From assembly GCA_038380435.1 (NCBI GenBank), contig JAWZYU010000007.1, positions 23,043,001 through 23,107,000 on the forward strand: a stretch of 64,000 nucleotides of DNA. Direction: 5' to 3'. The notes under the pieces were generated by a model. It saw nothing but the letters and a program-made list of their open reading frames with translations. It was not told the origin of the DNA and did not search any database. The number at the start of each line of letters is the position of its first letter. The stretch's first letter is position 1. The stretch comes from Ryuthela nishihirai (lineage: Eukaryota > Arthropoda > Arachnida > Araneae > Heptathelidae). Below, piece after piece: positions 31,221 through 42,147 of this stretch. A program made the translations under genes and the position numbers.

Positions 31221-32533
31221 CTACCTAAGTGAAAATATCTGATCTACACATCCCCTACCACTTCTGAATCCACATTGCTCATCACGCAATTGCCTGTCAA
31301 CCAGATTCTTAATTCTATTAAGCACAATCATGGAAAGAACTTTCCCTGGAACAGAGAGTAGGCTGATACCCCTATAGTTATCACAAGAACTGCGATCACC
31401 TTTTATGAAAATAGGGACAATAATAGCTCTGCTACAATCTTTAGGAACCATGCCTTTATCATAAAAGTTGTTCAAAATTTCAGTCATCCAAATGGTAACT
31501 GAAACATTCCCAGCTCTAAGCATTTCCGTAGTAATTTCATCCACCCTTGGGGATTTATGAAGTTTAAGTTTAGAAATAGCCAAACTAACTTCAGATTGTG
31601 TTATAGGGCCAACATTAAAGTCAACAATGCATCTATCATCATTGCAAACAATGGGAGTAGAATTAACCACATTGTTTAGAACATCACTGAAATGCTCAGC
31701 CCACCTAGCCATGACAGAATCCTCACCTTCTATAACCTTACCTTGTTTATCCTTCAATCCCTGTATACCTGTTCGTTTTCTACCACACAAAACATTAACT
31801 ATCTGGTACAGCTCTCTACTGTTGTGCTGTCTAACTGCTTCCTCAGCTTTGTCAGCCAGGCCATCAAGCCAAAGATTCTTATCAGTAGCTAACTGATCCT
31901 TTACACGTTTATTACGTTCTTTGTAATGCTTTCTATTAGGACTAGTAGGGTACTGATTAAGGACATTCCTGCAGTTCCTTCTTTCTGAAATAAGCTCAAG
32001 TGCCTTATCACTTAAATAATTCTGCCTCCTCTGCTCCTTTTTCCCTAAAAGAGTACTGTTAGTTTCCAAAAAAGCCTGTTTAAAATGGCCCCATTCTTCC
32101 TCAACTTCAGTATTAAGCAAACCATGACTGTCATAATGACTAAGTAACCTATCATGGTAAGCTTTAGCTATAACTGGGTCTTTCAGAGCTTCAGTATTAA
32201 AGGTAAATTTTTTAACCCTAGCACAACACTTTTTAAGTTTAAGTTGCAAGACACTTTTAACACGGTAATGGTCAGATCCAATTTCAGCTCCCCTATATGC
32301 CCTGGTATTTCTAACAGAACTAGCCCATTTGCTGTTAATTAATATATAATCAATCATATTCCTAAGCAGCCCATCAGGTGAAACCCATGTGTATTTATGT
32401 ATGTCGTGGTGTTTGTAATATGTGTTAGTTATTCTGAAACCATTGAGTTTACTTACCTGTAGGAGACGTTGCCCATTGCCATTGCAGCTACCAATACCAA
32501 AAGGGCCTATTACTCCTCCCCAAAGGGGAGGAG
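31221..32533 (-). CDS. RTE endonuclease/reverse transcriptase, N-terminal part
   Basis: Partial coding sequence, entering from the 5' truncation and ending at TAG 31221-31223. It opens with GPFGIGSCNGNGQRLLQV, then IHKYTWVSPDG, NMIDYILINSKWASS and GSDHYRVKSVL: the D-Y-I-L and S-D-H motifs mark the end of the APE endonuclease domain that nicks target DNA. A linker follows, then EILNNFYDKGMVPKDCSRAI and DNYRGISLLSVPGKVL, the first palm/finger blocks of the reverse transcriptase, and RDEQCGFRSGRGCVDQIFSL. The next codon is TAG, after which the same frame continues at 31220. Missing are the N-terminal endonuclease residues. The catalytic aspartates of the polymerase lie in the following part. Confidence 0.93.
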
Positions 32534-32544
32534 TCTCCGATTAT

Positions 32545-33160
32545 ATTGTTTCATAAAATGTTTATTTATACAAATTATAGACTTCCATTGATATAACATA
32601 CACTATCACTTAATTCTCTTGAGCAAAAGAATAAGTTTTGGTAGAAGAAAAAAACTTCGAGTATACCAACACTGAGTTTATTGCAAATGAGTGATTTTTT
32701 TCGAATATCCAGATTCCCTACCTATTCTCATATAATGAATTCCAACTATTTGAAATGCTATTCAGTGTACTACAAAATACTACACTACAAAATACTACAA
32801 AAATACTACAAAATACTACAAAATACTACAAAATACAAAATACTTTCTGAAAAAATAAAATGAATGAATGCAATGAATGACTTAAAAAAAATGAATAACT
32901 TACAAAAAAATGAAAATTTTTGAAAAAAAAATTTTTTTTTTTTCAAAAAAAAAATTGAAAAAGTAATTAGCAATGAATGACTTACCAGTTTTCGCAATAT
33001 GATGTTGCACTAAATACATTGTACGTTATTTCATCATAGCTCGAGTGATTCTGAATAATCAAGATCCACTTTTTTATCACTAAATGGCATGGTAAGTCAA
33101 GATGAGACAAGTCAATTAAATGGCATGGTAAATCAAGATGAGACATGTCACCAAGCAAGG
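32545..33160. repeat. A/T-rich region with ACTACAAAAT tandem words
   Basis: ACTACAAAAT and AAATACTAC words repeat at about 32769-32843, followed by runs of A and T (32885-32955) that can fold on themselves. A TGGCATGGTAAGTCAAGATG word is duplicated at about 33083-33150. No gene is seen. Confidence 0.7.
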
Positions 33161-33164
33161 AATT

Positions 33165-34285
33165 CACATCGGTGAGATCATCAAATTAAGAGGGAAATCA
33201 TGAGACTAAATGGGTGATGTCATCAAATTAAGAGGGAAATCATGAGACTAAATGGGTGATGTCATCAAACTAAAGGGTGATATAAAATTAGGAGAAATAC
33301 AGAAGTTAAGGGGATGAGATCATCAAGCTGGATTGGATTTCAAGTAAAAAGGAGGGAGTCAGAGCATTAATCTCAAAGGGGAAAATCATCAAACTAAGAG
33401 GGATATCATCAACTAAGAAGGTAAGATAATCTAGCTAAGTGATTAGGTCATTAAACTAAGAGGGATATCATCACCTAAGAAGGTGGGGGCGGGGTGGGCT
33501 CAGTCGGTAGCGTGCCAGGCTCGTAATCTGTAGTTCCCAGGTTCGAGTCCCAGCTGGGTCAGCGTTGAGATTTATCTCCGCAAAATTCCCCGCCTTGCCC
33601 ACGGTCAGTAGGGGACACCGATGGGCTTGGAAAGGCCGCCTCCGTCGGATGGGACGTTAAGCCGTGGCCCCGTGTGCGGGAGAGCCATACCCTGTGCACG
33701 TTAAAGAACACGCTGGATGGCCTTGACGGGAGGCTACCATCTGTCTCCCAACAGCTGTTCCAGTGGGTCCCCTCCCCCAACCTTCTCTGAGCCTTCGGGG
33801 TCCATGTGACCTGGCCATTTAGCCCATGGTGTGCAAAAAAGTGCCGCTCAGAGGTAAAACAACCCAACCCAACCCTAAATAGGTGAAAAAATTAAGCTCA
33901 AGGGTGATACAATCAAACGGGGGAAACATGAAGTAGGTGAGGTTAGCAAGATGTGTGGGAAATTATCAAGCAAACTTAAATTAAGGAAACAATTATTAAG
34001 CTAAGAAAAAGAGCAAATGAAGATACGGGAGTAAAATCATCAAGTTAATGTATCACATCATTAAGGTCATAGGTCACATCATCAAGCTAAGTAAGATCAT
34101 CAAGATGAGTAGTGAAAAATTAATTTAAGAGAAAGAAAATCATGGAGCTAAGAGAGGTGAGATCAAGTTAAGGGAAAAGTTAACAACAAGCTAAAAGTGA
34201 ATCATCAAACTAAATAGGAAACCTTAAGCTAAAAGGGTGATATTATCGAGCGAAAGTTTTATGATAATGAGGGATAATCAAACTT
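33165..34285. repeat. Degenerate ATCATCAA-CTAAG tandem field
   Basis: Words such as GATCATCAAATTAAGAGGGA and AAATCATGAGACTAAATGGG repeat with period near 35-50 bp; two near-perfect units lie at 33177-33262. The field continues on both sides of a SINE1 (33486-33873). Confidence 0.85.
33486..33873 (+). mobile_element. SINE1 copy, full length
   Basis: Flanks CCTAAGAAGGTG (33474-33485) and CCTAAATAGGTG (33874-33885) form a target-site duplication with two mismatches. A box and B box GGTTCGAGTCC are intact. The tail is AACCCAACCCAA. Confidence 0.93.
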
Positions 34286-35283
34286 GAGGAGAATTCAACT
34301 TGAGGAACAAACTTGAGAGAAAAAAATTCTCAAAGAAGCACGATGTCGAGAAAAATAATAAAACGATTCAAATTATATTTTTTTTCCTTTGAAAGATTTC
34401 GATGTTACCACCCTCCCCCTTGAAAATTCTGCCTATGTTCATAACAGAAAACGAAAATTTTATCGTAAATGCAGGAATATTTTAGAATGTTTTGTTTTTA
34501 GTTGCGAACGGCTGCAAAAAAATAATGTCGAATAAAAATACAACTAGTATATACTGTATCTTACAAAACACAACAATATATATATCTGTTCAGCGCATTA
34601 CAACATTTTCACCATTTTCGAAAACCGAATGTAGTCTTGTAAAACACTAGAAATTTATCCGAAGTCTGCTACGTTTGGGATTTAACTTTAAAATATGAAG
34701 AATTAATATTTTTCAACCTTTTTTTGCTACATTTTTCGTTTCATCTTAAAGTAAGAAACAATGATTTATCTGTACTTTGCATGTATTGTCGTACCTCTGT
34801 CTCGTCTGTTAATCGATAAATACGGAATCTGCTAAGTGGAAAAACATTCATCAATCTATATTTGTCACCAAAAAATCAGGTCGTATAACACTTTCACTTT
34901 TATCTTTTCTTCCAGGTTACGAAAAGAAGAAGGATCGATAGTTTCGTTAACGATTTTTCTACCTACATCTGATGAATGCATTGTCTAAAAGGTGAGATTT
35001 TCTGTATGAATTATTTGCGCAATGCAGGTAATAGAAGTACAGTATTATTATCACATTAGGATTGAATTGAATTTAGGCTTAGCAATGTGTAGATGATGAT
35101 AATGATTGTGGTGATGGAGGGAGAAGACAGATTTTGTTAGTATGATAGCAAAACAAGTGAATATGTATGCAGTGATAAAGAAATCACTGAGAAAACTGCC
35201 TCTTTAAATATTAATAACCAGAGTTTATCAGTGATAAAGTGGAGTAAATAGAGATGTCCAGAAGATATCACGTTTAGAACAAT
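34286..35283. other. Unassigned A/T-rich region
   Basis: No repeat partner in the window and no recognisable coding potential. Minor features are a TATATATA stretch near 34575 and a small GATGATAATGATTG run near 35095. Confidence 0.35.
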
Positions 35284-35295
35284 GCTTTTCTTTAG

Positions 35296-35595
35296 TTGGG
35301 TTAGGTTGGGTTGTTTTACCTCTGAGCGGCACTTTTTTGCACACCATGGGCTAAATGGCCAGGTCACATGGACCCCGAAGGCTCAGAGAAGGGAGGGGAC
35401 CCACTGGAACAGCTGTTGGGAGACAGATGGTAGTCTCCCGTCAAGGCCATCCAGCGTGTTCTTTAACGTGCACAGGGTATGGCTCTCCCGCACACGGGGC
35501 CACGGCTTAACGTCCCATCCGACGGACGGCGGCCTTTCCAAGCCCATCGGTGTCCCCTACTGACCGTGGGCAGGGCGGGGAATTTTTGCGGAGAA
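35296..35595 (-). mobile_element. SINE1 copy, 5'-truncated
   Basis: Perfect 12-bp target-site duplication CTTTTCTTTAGT at 35284-35295 and 35596-35607. The tRNA head is absent: the copy stops at TTTTTGCGGAGAA. This 5' truncation with TSD is direct evidence of LINE-type reverse transcription. Confidence 0.95.
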
Positions 35596-35689
35596 CTTTT
35601 CTTTAGTACTGTTGGCCTTAAACTCAAGTACACGAACAAAAAATTCACTTTATATGAAAATTACGCCTAATTGCAAAGGTGCCCTACCT

Positions 35690-35935
35690 AAAAAATGAAT
35701 AAAACAGCTATGGCATTCTAACATATATATATACTAAGTGGTTATTGAATTATGATCAATCGACCCTATATTTTGCCAATAGGAAGTTAATTTTGGAGAT
35801 CTGTAATTTTTAAAATATGCCTTTTATGAGGAAATGTGGCTGAAGATAATTTAAAAATCTGTGTCAAATTTATCTAATTCTCTATTTTCAACAATGTTCT
35901 TTCAATATTTAAACAGGAATAGAAGTTTCAACATT
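35690..35935. mobile_element. Fragment of MITE family M
   Basis: Shares CTGAAGATAATTTAAA and TCAAATTTATCTAATTC-like words with the fuller copies at 39640-40310 and 46550-46870. The termini are lost. Confidence 0.5.
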
Positions 35936-35940
35936 TAAAA

Positions 35941-36148
35941 ACAGCAAGTGGTTAGCGCGCTTGGCTACTGATCTACGGGACCTGGGTTCGAGCCCCGGGT
36001 AAGGCATGGATGTATGTGTCGTTTTTCTGCTGAGTTCCTGCTATCCTCTCAGATCTTCTACTGTGGCATATAAAGGCTCCTGTCCTGACAGGCTCCTGTC
36101 AGACCTCTGTGGTTAAGCAGCTGCTTGAGGGGGTATTTATTTATTTTA
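35941..36148 (+). mobile_element. SINE2 copy, slightly 5'-truncated
   Basis: Begins in the A box (CAAGTGGTTAGCGCGCTTGG), has B box GGGTTCGAGCCCC, the body with a GGCTCCTGTC repeat, and ends CAGCTGCTTGAGGGGGTATT plus a TTTA-rich tail. No clear target-site duplication was found. Confidence 0.93.
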
Positions 36149-36179
36149 TTTATGTGTTCTAAGAAATTTATCAAAAAAT

Positions 36180-36540
36180 TAAACAATACTGAAGGAATTA
36201 TTTACACCCACTTTTAAAATATAAAATTATTTACCAAATGGTTTGAAAAGTCACTTCATTCTTCAGTTTCAATTAACTTCAAAGGTAAATTCTTTTGTCT
36301 AGTATTTTTGTTGAAAAATGTTCAAACTTCCATAACTCTTTAAATACTGAAGAAATTTTTCGAAAATCGATATTTAGATAGAATTGATTGAGATTTGTAC
36401 TTTATCTTTAGTCGCATTTTCTCATAAAACATTTATTTTAAAAGTTATAGAGCTTTGAAGTTAACGTCCCATTTACACAACATGGGGTGGGATGGGGTGA
36501 TCATAATTCAATAATCACTCAATGTATATAAAGAGTTATT
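36180..36540. mobile_element. Fragment of MITE family M
   Basis: Contains CATAACTCTTTAAATACTGA, a diagnostic word of the family also seen near 40215 and (with variants) near 55625 and 59650, followed by TTAAAAGTTATAGAGCTTTG. Confidence 0.55.
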
Positions 36541-36916
36541 GCGCTCTAACAAAAATAATCGCGTAATAAAATAATCTCTGAGTTTTTCTCCTTTTTTGTT
36601 TAATCAGGTCATTTGCTCCCCCCCCCCCAACCTTCACCTCAGGTTTCCTCTAGATCCGCATCAGAATAAATGAATTAAAAATATTGAGATTCTCTGAAAT
36701 TTCGATTTTGTTCAAATCACACTCTATGAGAGACAGAGCGGATAAAGATATCTCAAAGCCTTCATCAGGCCCAGATTAATATTTCTGCAATTCATGCAAA
36801 AGAGAGAAGGGTTTGACTCAATATCGAACGAGTCGCGAGACCTCACATTCCTAGGGTCATGTCCTACAGTGACGGCATTCAGATATTCTCTGCTAATCTT
36901 CATCCTACTAGGGACA

Positions 36917-37255
36917 GGGCTGCTTCAGTCATAGCTAACCAGGATCATAATCTGCAGTTTGCAAGTTCGAGTTCCAACTGTGCCAGCGTTTTTTATCTCC
37001 GCTAACCCTCAATCTCGCAGTCAGTGAGAAAGAGGACACCGATGGGGTTGGAAAGGTAACCGTCCGTCGGATGGGACGTAAAGCCGTGGCCCCGTGTCCA
37101 TAAAAGCTCTACCCTGTACACGTTACATCTTCCAACATCTATCCAATGGGACCCTTTCCCACATCTTTCTCTGAGTCATTGGGGTCCTTGTGACCTGGAG
37201 TTTTAGTCCATTGTGTGCACAAAAGTGCCGTTCAGAGGTCAAATAACTCAGTCTC
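36917..37255 (+). mobile_element. Old SINE1 copy
   Basis: Worn head (AACCAGGATCATAATCTGCA), then the conserved middle GTCCGTCGGATGGGACGTAA and the GGTCCTTGTGACCTGG 3' part. Strongly diverged, with no target-site duplication visible. Confidence 0.85.
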
Positions 37256-37269
37256 AGTGATAACTCTCA

Positions 37270-37500
37270 GTGATAAAGAGGATATTGGTTGGTTTGACAC
37301 CGTATGTAGGAGAGCTACACCTTGTATATTTTAAAGAACATGGTGATGTCTTTAAAGAAAGGCTTCCACTTTTCCTCTAACAACTATCTGCTGATCTTTG
37401 AGCACTTGTCACTTCACCATTAGATAATTATTTGCACCAAAGCCCCTCTCAGAGGCCCTTTCGCTATAAAATCCCAACCAACCAACCAACCAACAGCCTC
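37270..37500 (+). mobile_element. Very old SINE1 3' part
   Basis: GAGAGCTACACCTTGTATAT and TTTAAAGAACATGGTGATGT match the middle of SINE1; the copy ends in a (CCAA)n run at about 37476-37495. No head remains. Confidence 0.65.
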
Positions 37501-37762
37501 TTAGAGTTAAACAATTCAACAACAACTCCTATACAAAAACTACCTTATATCCGAATTTTGAATTTCTAACATCTGCTGCTTGGTACAAGACCTAAAAATG
37601 TGAGGAAGCCTCAAAAAATGGTTTAAAAACGAAAGTTTATTGCAATCTCACTAATTGAGATTAAAGGAGTTTTCTGGTCCCTTGCTTGAATAGCAAAGAC
37701 GAATATTTAACAATATAATTTATGCATATTTTCTGGTAAATATCAGTGTCTTACATTCAGAA

Positions 37763-37977
37763 TGCCGTCCCGTGGCCGAGTGGTTAGCGCGCTTGGCTAC
37801 TGATCTACGGGACCTGGGTTCGAGCCCCGGGTAAGGCATGGATGTTCGTGTTGTTTTCTGCTGAGGTCCTGCCATCCTCTCAGATCTTCTACTGTGGCAT
37901 ATAAACTGACAGGCTCCTGTCAGACCTCTGTGGCAAGCAGCTGCTTGAGGGGGTATTTATTATTATTTTTATTTATT
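37763..37977 (+). mobile_element. SINE2 copy, full length (reference copy)
   Basis: Perfect 12-bp target-site duplication TTACATTCAGAA at 37751-37762 and 37978-37989. The head has A box TGGCCGAGTGG and B box GGTTCGAGCCC; the anticodon position in CTACTGA reads ACT, so a Ser-type class II tRNA ancestor is likely. The body contains the GACAGGCTCCTGTC palindrome. The 3' end is CAGCTGCTTGAGGGGGTATT plus a TTTA-type tail. Confidence 0.96.
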
Positions 37978-38059
37978 TTACATTCAGAAACAATACCAGA
38001 AGTCACCTACATTACATTGATCAATATGATATACAATACTATGCATTGATCAAAATATC

Positions 38060-38230
38060 TGGAGGCGGCGCTGCCTCTGCACGTTAAAAGGACAAGCTGA
38101 ATGGCTTTAACGTGAGCCTTCCAACTGTATTTTAGCAGTTGTCCATTAGATCACCTTCCCATTCTACGGACAGCTTTTTGATCTGGTCATTAGCTTAGTC
38201 AGGGCAAAGCCACCTCGATACAGCAAGCCG
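38060..38230 (+). mobile_element. Very old SINE1 fragment
   Basis: CTCTGCACGTTAAAAGGACA and GAATGGCTTTAACGTGAGCC match the SINE1 middle. A younger SINE1 follows immediately. Confidence 0.65.
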
Positions 38231-38248
38231 AGACACTTTGGTAACAGA

Positions 38249-38648
38249 TTTTGTTGTATTGGATTGGATTGTTTTACCTCTGAGCGACACTTTTTTGCAC
38301 ACCATGGGCTAAATGGCCAGGCCACAAGGACCCCGAAGGCTCAGAGAAGGTTGGGGGAGGGGACCCACTGGAACAGCTGTTGGGAGACAGATGGTAGCCT
38401 CCCGTCAAGGCCATCCAGCGTGTTCTTTAACGTGCACAGGGTATGTCTCTCCCGCACACGGGGTCACGGCTTAACGTCCCATCCGACGGACGGCGGCCTT
38501 TCCAAGCCCATCGGTGTCCCCTACTGACCGTGGGCAGGGCGGGGAAATTTTGCGGAGATAAATCTCAACGCTGACCCAGCTGGGACTCGACCCTGGGAAC
38601 TACAGATTACGAGCCTGGCGCGCTACCGACTGAGCCACCCCCGCCCCT
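38249..38648 (-). mobile_element. SINE1 copy, full length
   Basis: Perfect 12-bp target-site duplication TTTGGTAACAGA at 38237-38248 and 38649-38660. The tail is a variant, TGGATTGGATTG instead of the TTGGGTTGGG type (as read on plus), and the B box carries one change. Confidence 0.95.
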
Positions 38649-38971
38649 TTTGGTAACAGAAGATCAAATTGTGAAAAATATCACAGTTTTTATTATAATT
38701 TCTAAAAATTCAAATAGTAGTTTCTTATTTTTAAAAATCTGGTAGTTAATTTTAAAATACTGTCAATTTCTTTTATAAAATCCTTATGAATAAGTAATTT
38801 TATTTTAATTCATTTTAAAATAAGTACCTTTAACTTAAAATTTAAACAAATGACATCACTTGAATTTTTATGCATAATTAATATTCCTCCTTTCTTCCCT
38901 CCTTTTACCCAAAGTCGTCCAGGCGTGGTCCATCAAGGTGGTCTTGGTCAGGCCATATTATTCAATAGGTA

Positions 38972-39276
38972 CAGTCGCTCAAAAAAGCATCTGAACACTA
39001 CGGTTGATTACAGAATTCAGAAAAAATATCTGTCAACGATTTTTTTTTAGAAATAGTGATCTGGCAACTTCCTAAATAGTGAAATAGTGATCTGGCAACT
39101 TCCTAAATAGTGATCTGGCAACTTCCTAAATAGTGAAATAGTGATCTGGCAACTTTCGTGTCACGTGACACGAAAGTTGCCAGATCACTATTTCTAAAAA
39201 AAATCGTTGCCAGATATTTTTTCTGAATTCTGTAATCAACCGTAGTGTTCGGATACTTTTTTGAGCGACTGCACTG
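38972..39276. mobile_element. Fold-back Tc1/mariner-type MITE
   Basis: TA-flanked palindrome: CAGTCGCTCAAAAAAG on the left and CTTTTTTGAGCGACTG on the right. Arms of about 110 bp meet at the centre TGTCACGTGACA. A GTGATCTGGCAACTTCCTAA-type word has been amplified about four times in the left arm (39050-39150). The right end has an extra CACTG before TA, probably lost on the left. Confidence 0.9.
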
Positions 39277-39474
39277 TACCTAGGGCAAAAGAAAAATATT
39301 TTGGTCATTTCTTTTTCCTTTGCATGATAAAATCTTTAAAGATCTTCTTGAATAAATAATGATCAAATCAGTTGTTAAAGCCTGTTACATACCGTTTCGC
39401 TATCCAAGAAAAATTATTCAAGATAATTTGATCTCCCATCGAAACTGATACATCCAGAAAAATGCATTCGCTAA

Positions 39475-39578
39475 AGGGCCAACAGAAATACCTAAGGCCT
39501 ACAAAAAACCTTAAATTGGCCGTGAGCCCAGTCTGCACAAAAAGTGCCCTTCAGTGGTAAAACAACCCACCACAAAAT
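39475..39578 (+). mobile_element. SINE1 3'-end fragment
   Basis: GGCCGTGAGCCCAGTCTGCA, then AAAAGTGCCCTTCAGTGGTA and AAACAACCCACC. Only the 3' end remains. Confidence 0.7.
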
Positions 39579-39639
39579 TCCGTGTCTCATAAAAGTTTCT
39601 CTCTGGTTATATCAGAGCAGGTTTGCAAGATATAATCAG

Positions 39640-40310
39640 CAGCCACTTTATTAGGTACAGTTCCATAGTTTGTCAATAGCAACTCAGATACAGAACTCGC
39701 TAACTTCTTAAATGAGTTTTTATGAGAAAATATTACCCAATATAATTTAAAGATCTTGATCAAATCTATTTACATCTCGATTTTTAAAAAAAATATTCCT
39801 TCGGTCTACTAATAAAAGAGACCTGGGTTCGAGCCCGGAAATAACATGGATGTGTGTTGTCTTTCTGCTGAGGTATCGCCTTCTTCACAGATCTTCTCTA
39901 TGACGTATTAAACTGGCATGCTCGTGTGAGACTTCTGTGGCAAGCAGCTGCTTGAGAAAGTATTTACTCTTTTTATCTTTGAGACTTACTGAAGTTTGAA
40001 TATTAACAGCAACAAAGACAGTTTAAATAATTGCTCTCAAAAGTTATTAAAATACTAGTTAAAACGAAAGCAATAACCGTTATACTAAATTTTATTAACA
40101 CAAGTAAGAGTAGTTTTAGAAATTCGCTTCAACAATTATGCTAATTTTCGCCAATTTTGAACGGATTTTTACAGAACGAGTTAACTTATTAAATGTTTCA
40201 GTTTCCATAACTCTTTAAATACTGAAGGCATATTGTTGAAAAATCGAGATTGAGATCGATTTGACTAAGATATTTAAATTAACTTCAGTCACATTTGTTT
40301 CAGTGCCGGA
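39640..40310. mobile_element. MITE family M copy, split by SINE2
   Basis: The left end CAGCCACTTTATTAGGTACA (39647-39666) corresponds to CGGCCACTTCATTATGTACA at 46551. The right half (40010-40310), read as its reverse complement, matches 46640-46870 (for example GGCGAAAATTAGCATAATT). The two halves are therefore inverted relative to the 46.5 kb copy, so the family is a fold-back. SINE2 lies between them. Confidence 0.7.
39826..39976 (+). mobile_element. SINE2 copy, 5'-truncated
   Basis: Starts just before the B box (ACCTGGGTTCGAGCCCGG), keeps the body and the CAGCTGCTTGAGAAAGTATT end. The TTTAT tail is short. Confidence 0.88.
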
Positions 40311-40600
40311 TTATCCAATTGGCACAGTAAGCACGTGCAGGGTCCCCAAAGTTAGAGGAACTCTACCTCCATAGGTTAACTATTACATTGGAAATATTAG
40401 TGAAATCAAAATGAATAAATAAATGAACACAAATGCCTGTTCTTTTTATTTTAAGGAGCTGAAATAGAGTAATTAATGTAATAATCTCTGCATGCAGTTT
40501 TCACTGCCTACTATAATTGGTTTCGATTCATTTGGTCAATACACAACTTGTCTATTATTTCTTTGGATGTATTTATAAGACTTTTATTACCGCTTTTTAG
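40311..40600. other. Unassigned region
   Basis: A/T-rich sequence between the MITE and the satellite-like field. No feature recognised. Confidence 0.3.
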
Positions 40601-40609
40601 GGGGAAATT

Positions 40610-41062
40610 TTTTTCATATTTTTAATTGCAATATTAAATAAATACATATGTTTAATTGCAATATCAAAAAATGCATATTTTGTTGCAATGTTAAATAAAT
40701 ACACATGTTTAGTTGCAATATCAAAAAATGCATATTTTATTGCAATTAAAATAAATACATATTTTTAATTGCAATATTCAATAAATACATATTTATTGCA
40801 ATGTTAAATAAATGCATATGTTTAATTGCAATATCAAATAAATACATATTTTATTGCAATATTAAATAAATACACATGTTTAATTGTAATATCAAATAAA
40901 TGCATATTTTATGCAATATTAAATAAATAAATATTTTAATTGCAATATTAAATAAATACATATTTTATTGCAATATTAAATAAATACATATTTTAATTGT
41001 AATATTAAATAAACACATATTTTTAATTGAAACATTAAATAAATACATATTTTTATTTCATT
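40610..41062. repeat. A/T-rich tandem array, about 28-31 bp unit
   Basis: TTTAATTGCAATATTAAATA followed by AATACATAT recurs about fifteen times with small length changes. Confidence 0.93.
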
Positions 41063-41139
41063 ATAATTTTGCAAATTTTTAAAAACTTATTTTGATACCA
41101 TAGTTATTGCTTTATACCAAGCATGTACATACTCCAGCC

Positions 41140-41880
41140 CATTTAAAACAATTTTATCCGGCCTGTGTGAAAATTGGGAGATATAAAATAAATTTTTTTC
41201 TTCTGGCTCTAATAAAGTGAACGATATTTTAAAAAGAGGATTTCAGTCCCACATAACTAGCTACAGCAGGCGTGTCCAACCGCGGCCAGCGGGCCGCATG
41301 TGGCCCTGGACAGCTAGTAATGCGACCCACAAAAACGTAAAATTTACGATTTAACGACATAAGATTTCAACATGATTACGTGATTTTCAGCGAGTTTTTG
41401 ATATCCCACTAGTTTCATGTTGCCCTTTTTTTAATTTTATAATAAAAAGCATAAGAAAATAAATGAAGTTTTATTATTCATATACATTAAATATATTATA
41501 TATTTTATGTGCGACCCAAAACAATTCATCTTCACTCAATGTGGCCTAGGGAAGTGAAAAGGTTGGACACGCCTGAGCCACAGCGTCAATGAAGCCGAAT
41601 ATTTAGAAGCGTATTTTTGAGATCCAGTTCCATCCTTCAAATACTGCTTCGACAAGCCAATTTCAGTTCTAACGTTAAAATAAATTTTATATTAATATTT
41701 AAATAGTTTTTCTTATTATCCTGTACTTATATATATATGAGAAGTAAAATGTAATAAACGTTTAAAAATTTTTTATCCTATCTTTAACTGATCACTTTCA
41801 TAGCTATTGGCGCAACAGCTAACATATTTTCTATTCAGCCCCATGCGAAAAACGTTTCGCACCTCTGTTTAACACTGTTA
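41140..41880 (+). repeat. Dispersed repeat copy 2, interrupted by a hAT MITE
   Basis: Second copy of the repeat at 858-1357, with the same order of diagnostic words (GGCTCTAATAAAGTGAA, TACTGCTTCGACAAGCC, GAAAAACGTTTCGCACCTCTG). The MITE at 41267-41575 inserted in its middle. Confidence 0.65.
41267..41575. mobile_element. hAT-type MITE (family H1), copy 1
   Basis: Terminal inverted repeats CAGGCGTGTCCAACC and GGTTGGACACGCCTG are perfect over 15 bp. The 8-bp target-site duplication is AGCTACAG (41259-41266) and AGCCACAG (41576-41583), one mismatch. The interior has GGGCCGCATGTGGCCCTGGA and GATATCCCACTAGTTTCATG. It is non-autonomous, without a transposase. Confidence 0.95.
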
Positions 41881-41914
41881 CAAACTAAAAGAAAAGGTCC
41901 CCAAAACCAAAGGG

Positions 41915-42135
41915 CAGGGGATGATTCAGTTGGTAGCGCTTCAAGTGGTAATTTGCAGTTCCCAGGTTCAAGTCTCACCTAGGCCAGTGTTGAGATTTAT
42001 CTCTACAAAGCTCTCCTCCTTTCCCTCAGTCAGTAGGGGAAACCGATAGGCTTGGAAAGGTCGTTGTCCGTCGGATGTAACGCTGTGGCCCCGTGTGCGC
42101 GGGAGAACCATGCCATGTGCACGATAAAGAACATA
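41915..42135 (+). mobile_element. Old SINE1, 3'-truncated
   Basis: Worn head with B box GGTTCAAGTCTC, then the middle up to CACGATAAAGAACATAA. It ends where the next SINE1 begins. Confidence 0.85.
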
Positions 42136-42147
42136 ATAAATAATGGG

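Larger units (their letters stand above)
30058..32533 (-). mobile_element. RTE-type LINE, 5'-truncated, near-intact
   Basis: Perfect target-site duplication TCTCCGATTAT at 30047-30057 and 32534-32544. The 3' end (left) is a (GAT)n tail preceded by CCCATGGCTGCTTGAGGAT. The element is cut at its 5' end inside the endonuclease domain, as is usual for target-primed reverse transcription. One TAG apart, it is open from 32533 to the stop at 30099, so it is a young insertion. Three other copies or fragments in the window (7.5, 8.3 and 10.0-14.8 kb) are far more decayed. Confidence 0.97.

Noticed and set aside
37763..37835. A functional tRNA-Ser gene
   Set aside because: The anticodon stem is mismatched, there is no proper variable arm or paired acceptor stem, and it continues into a SINE body with target-site duplications.
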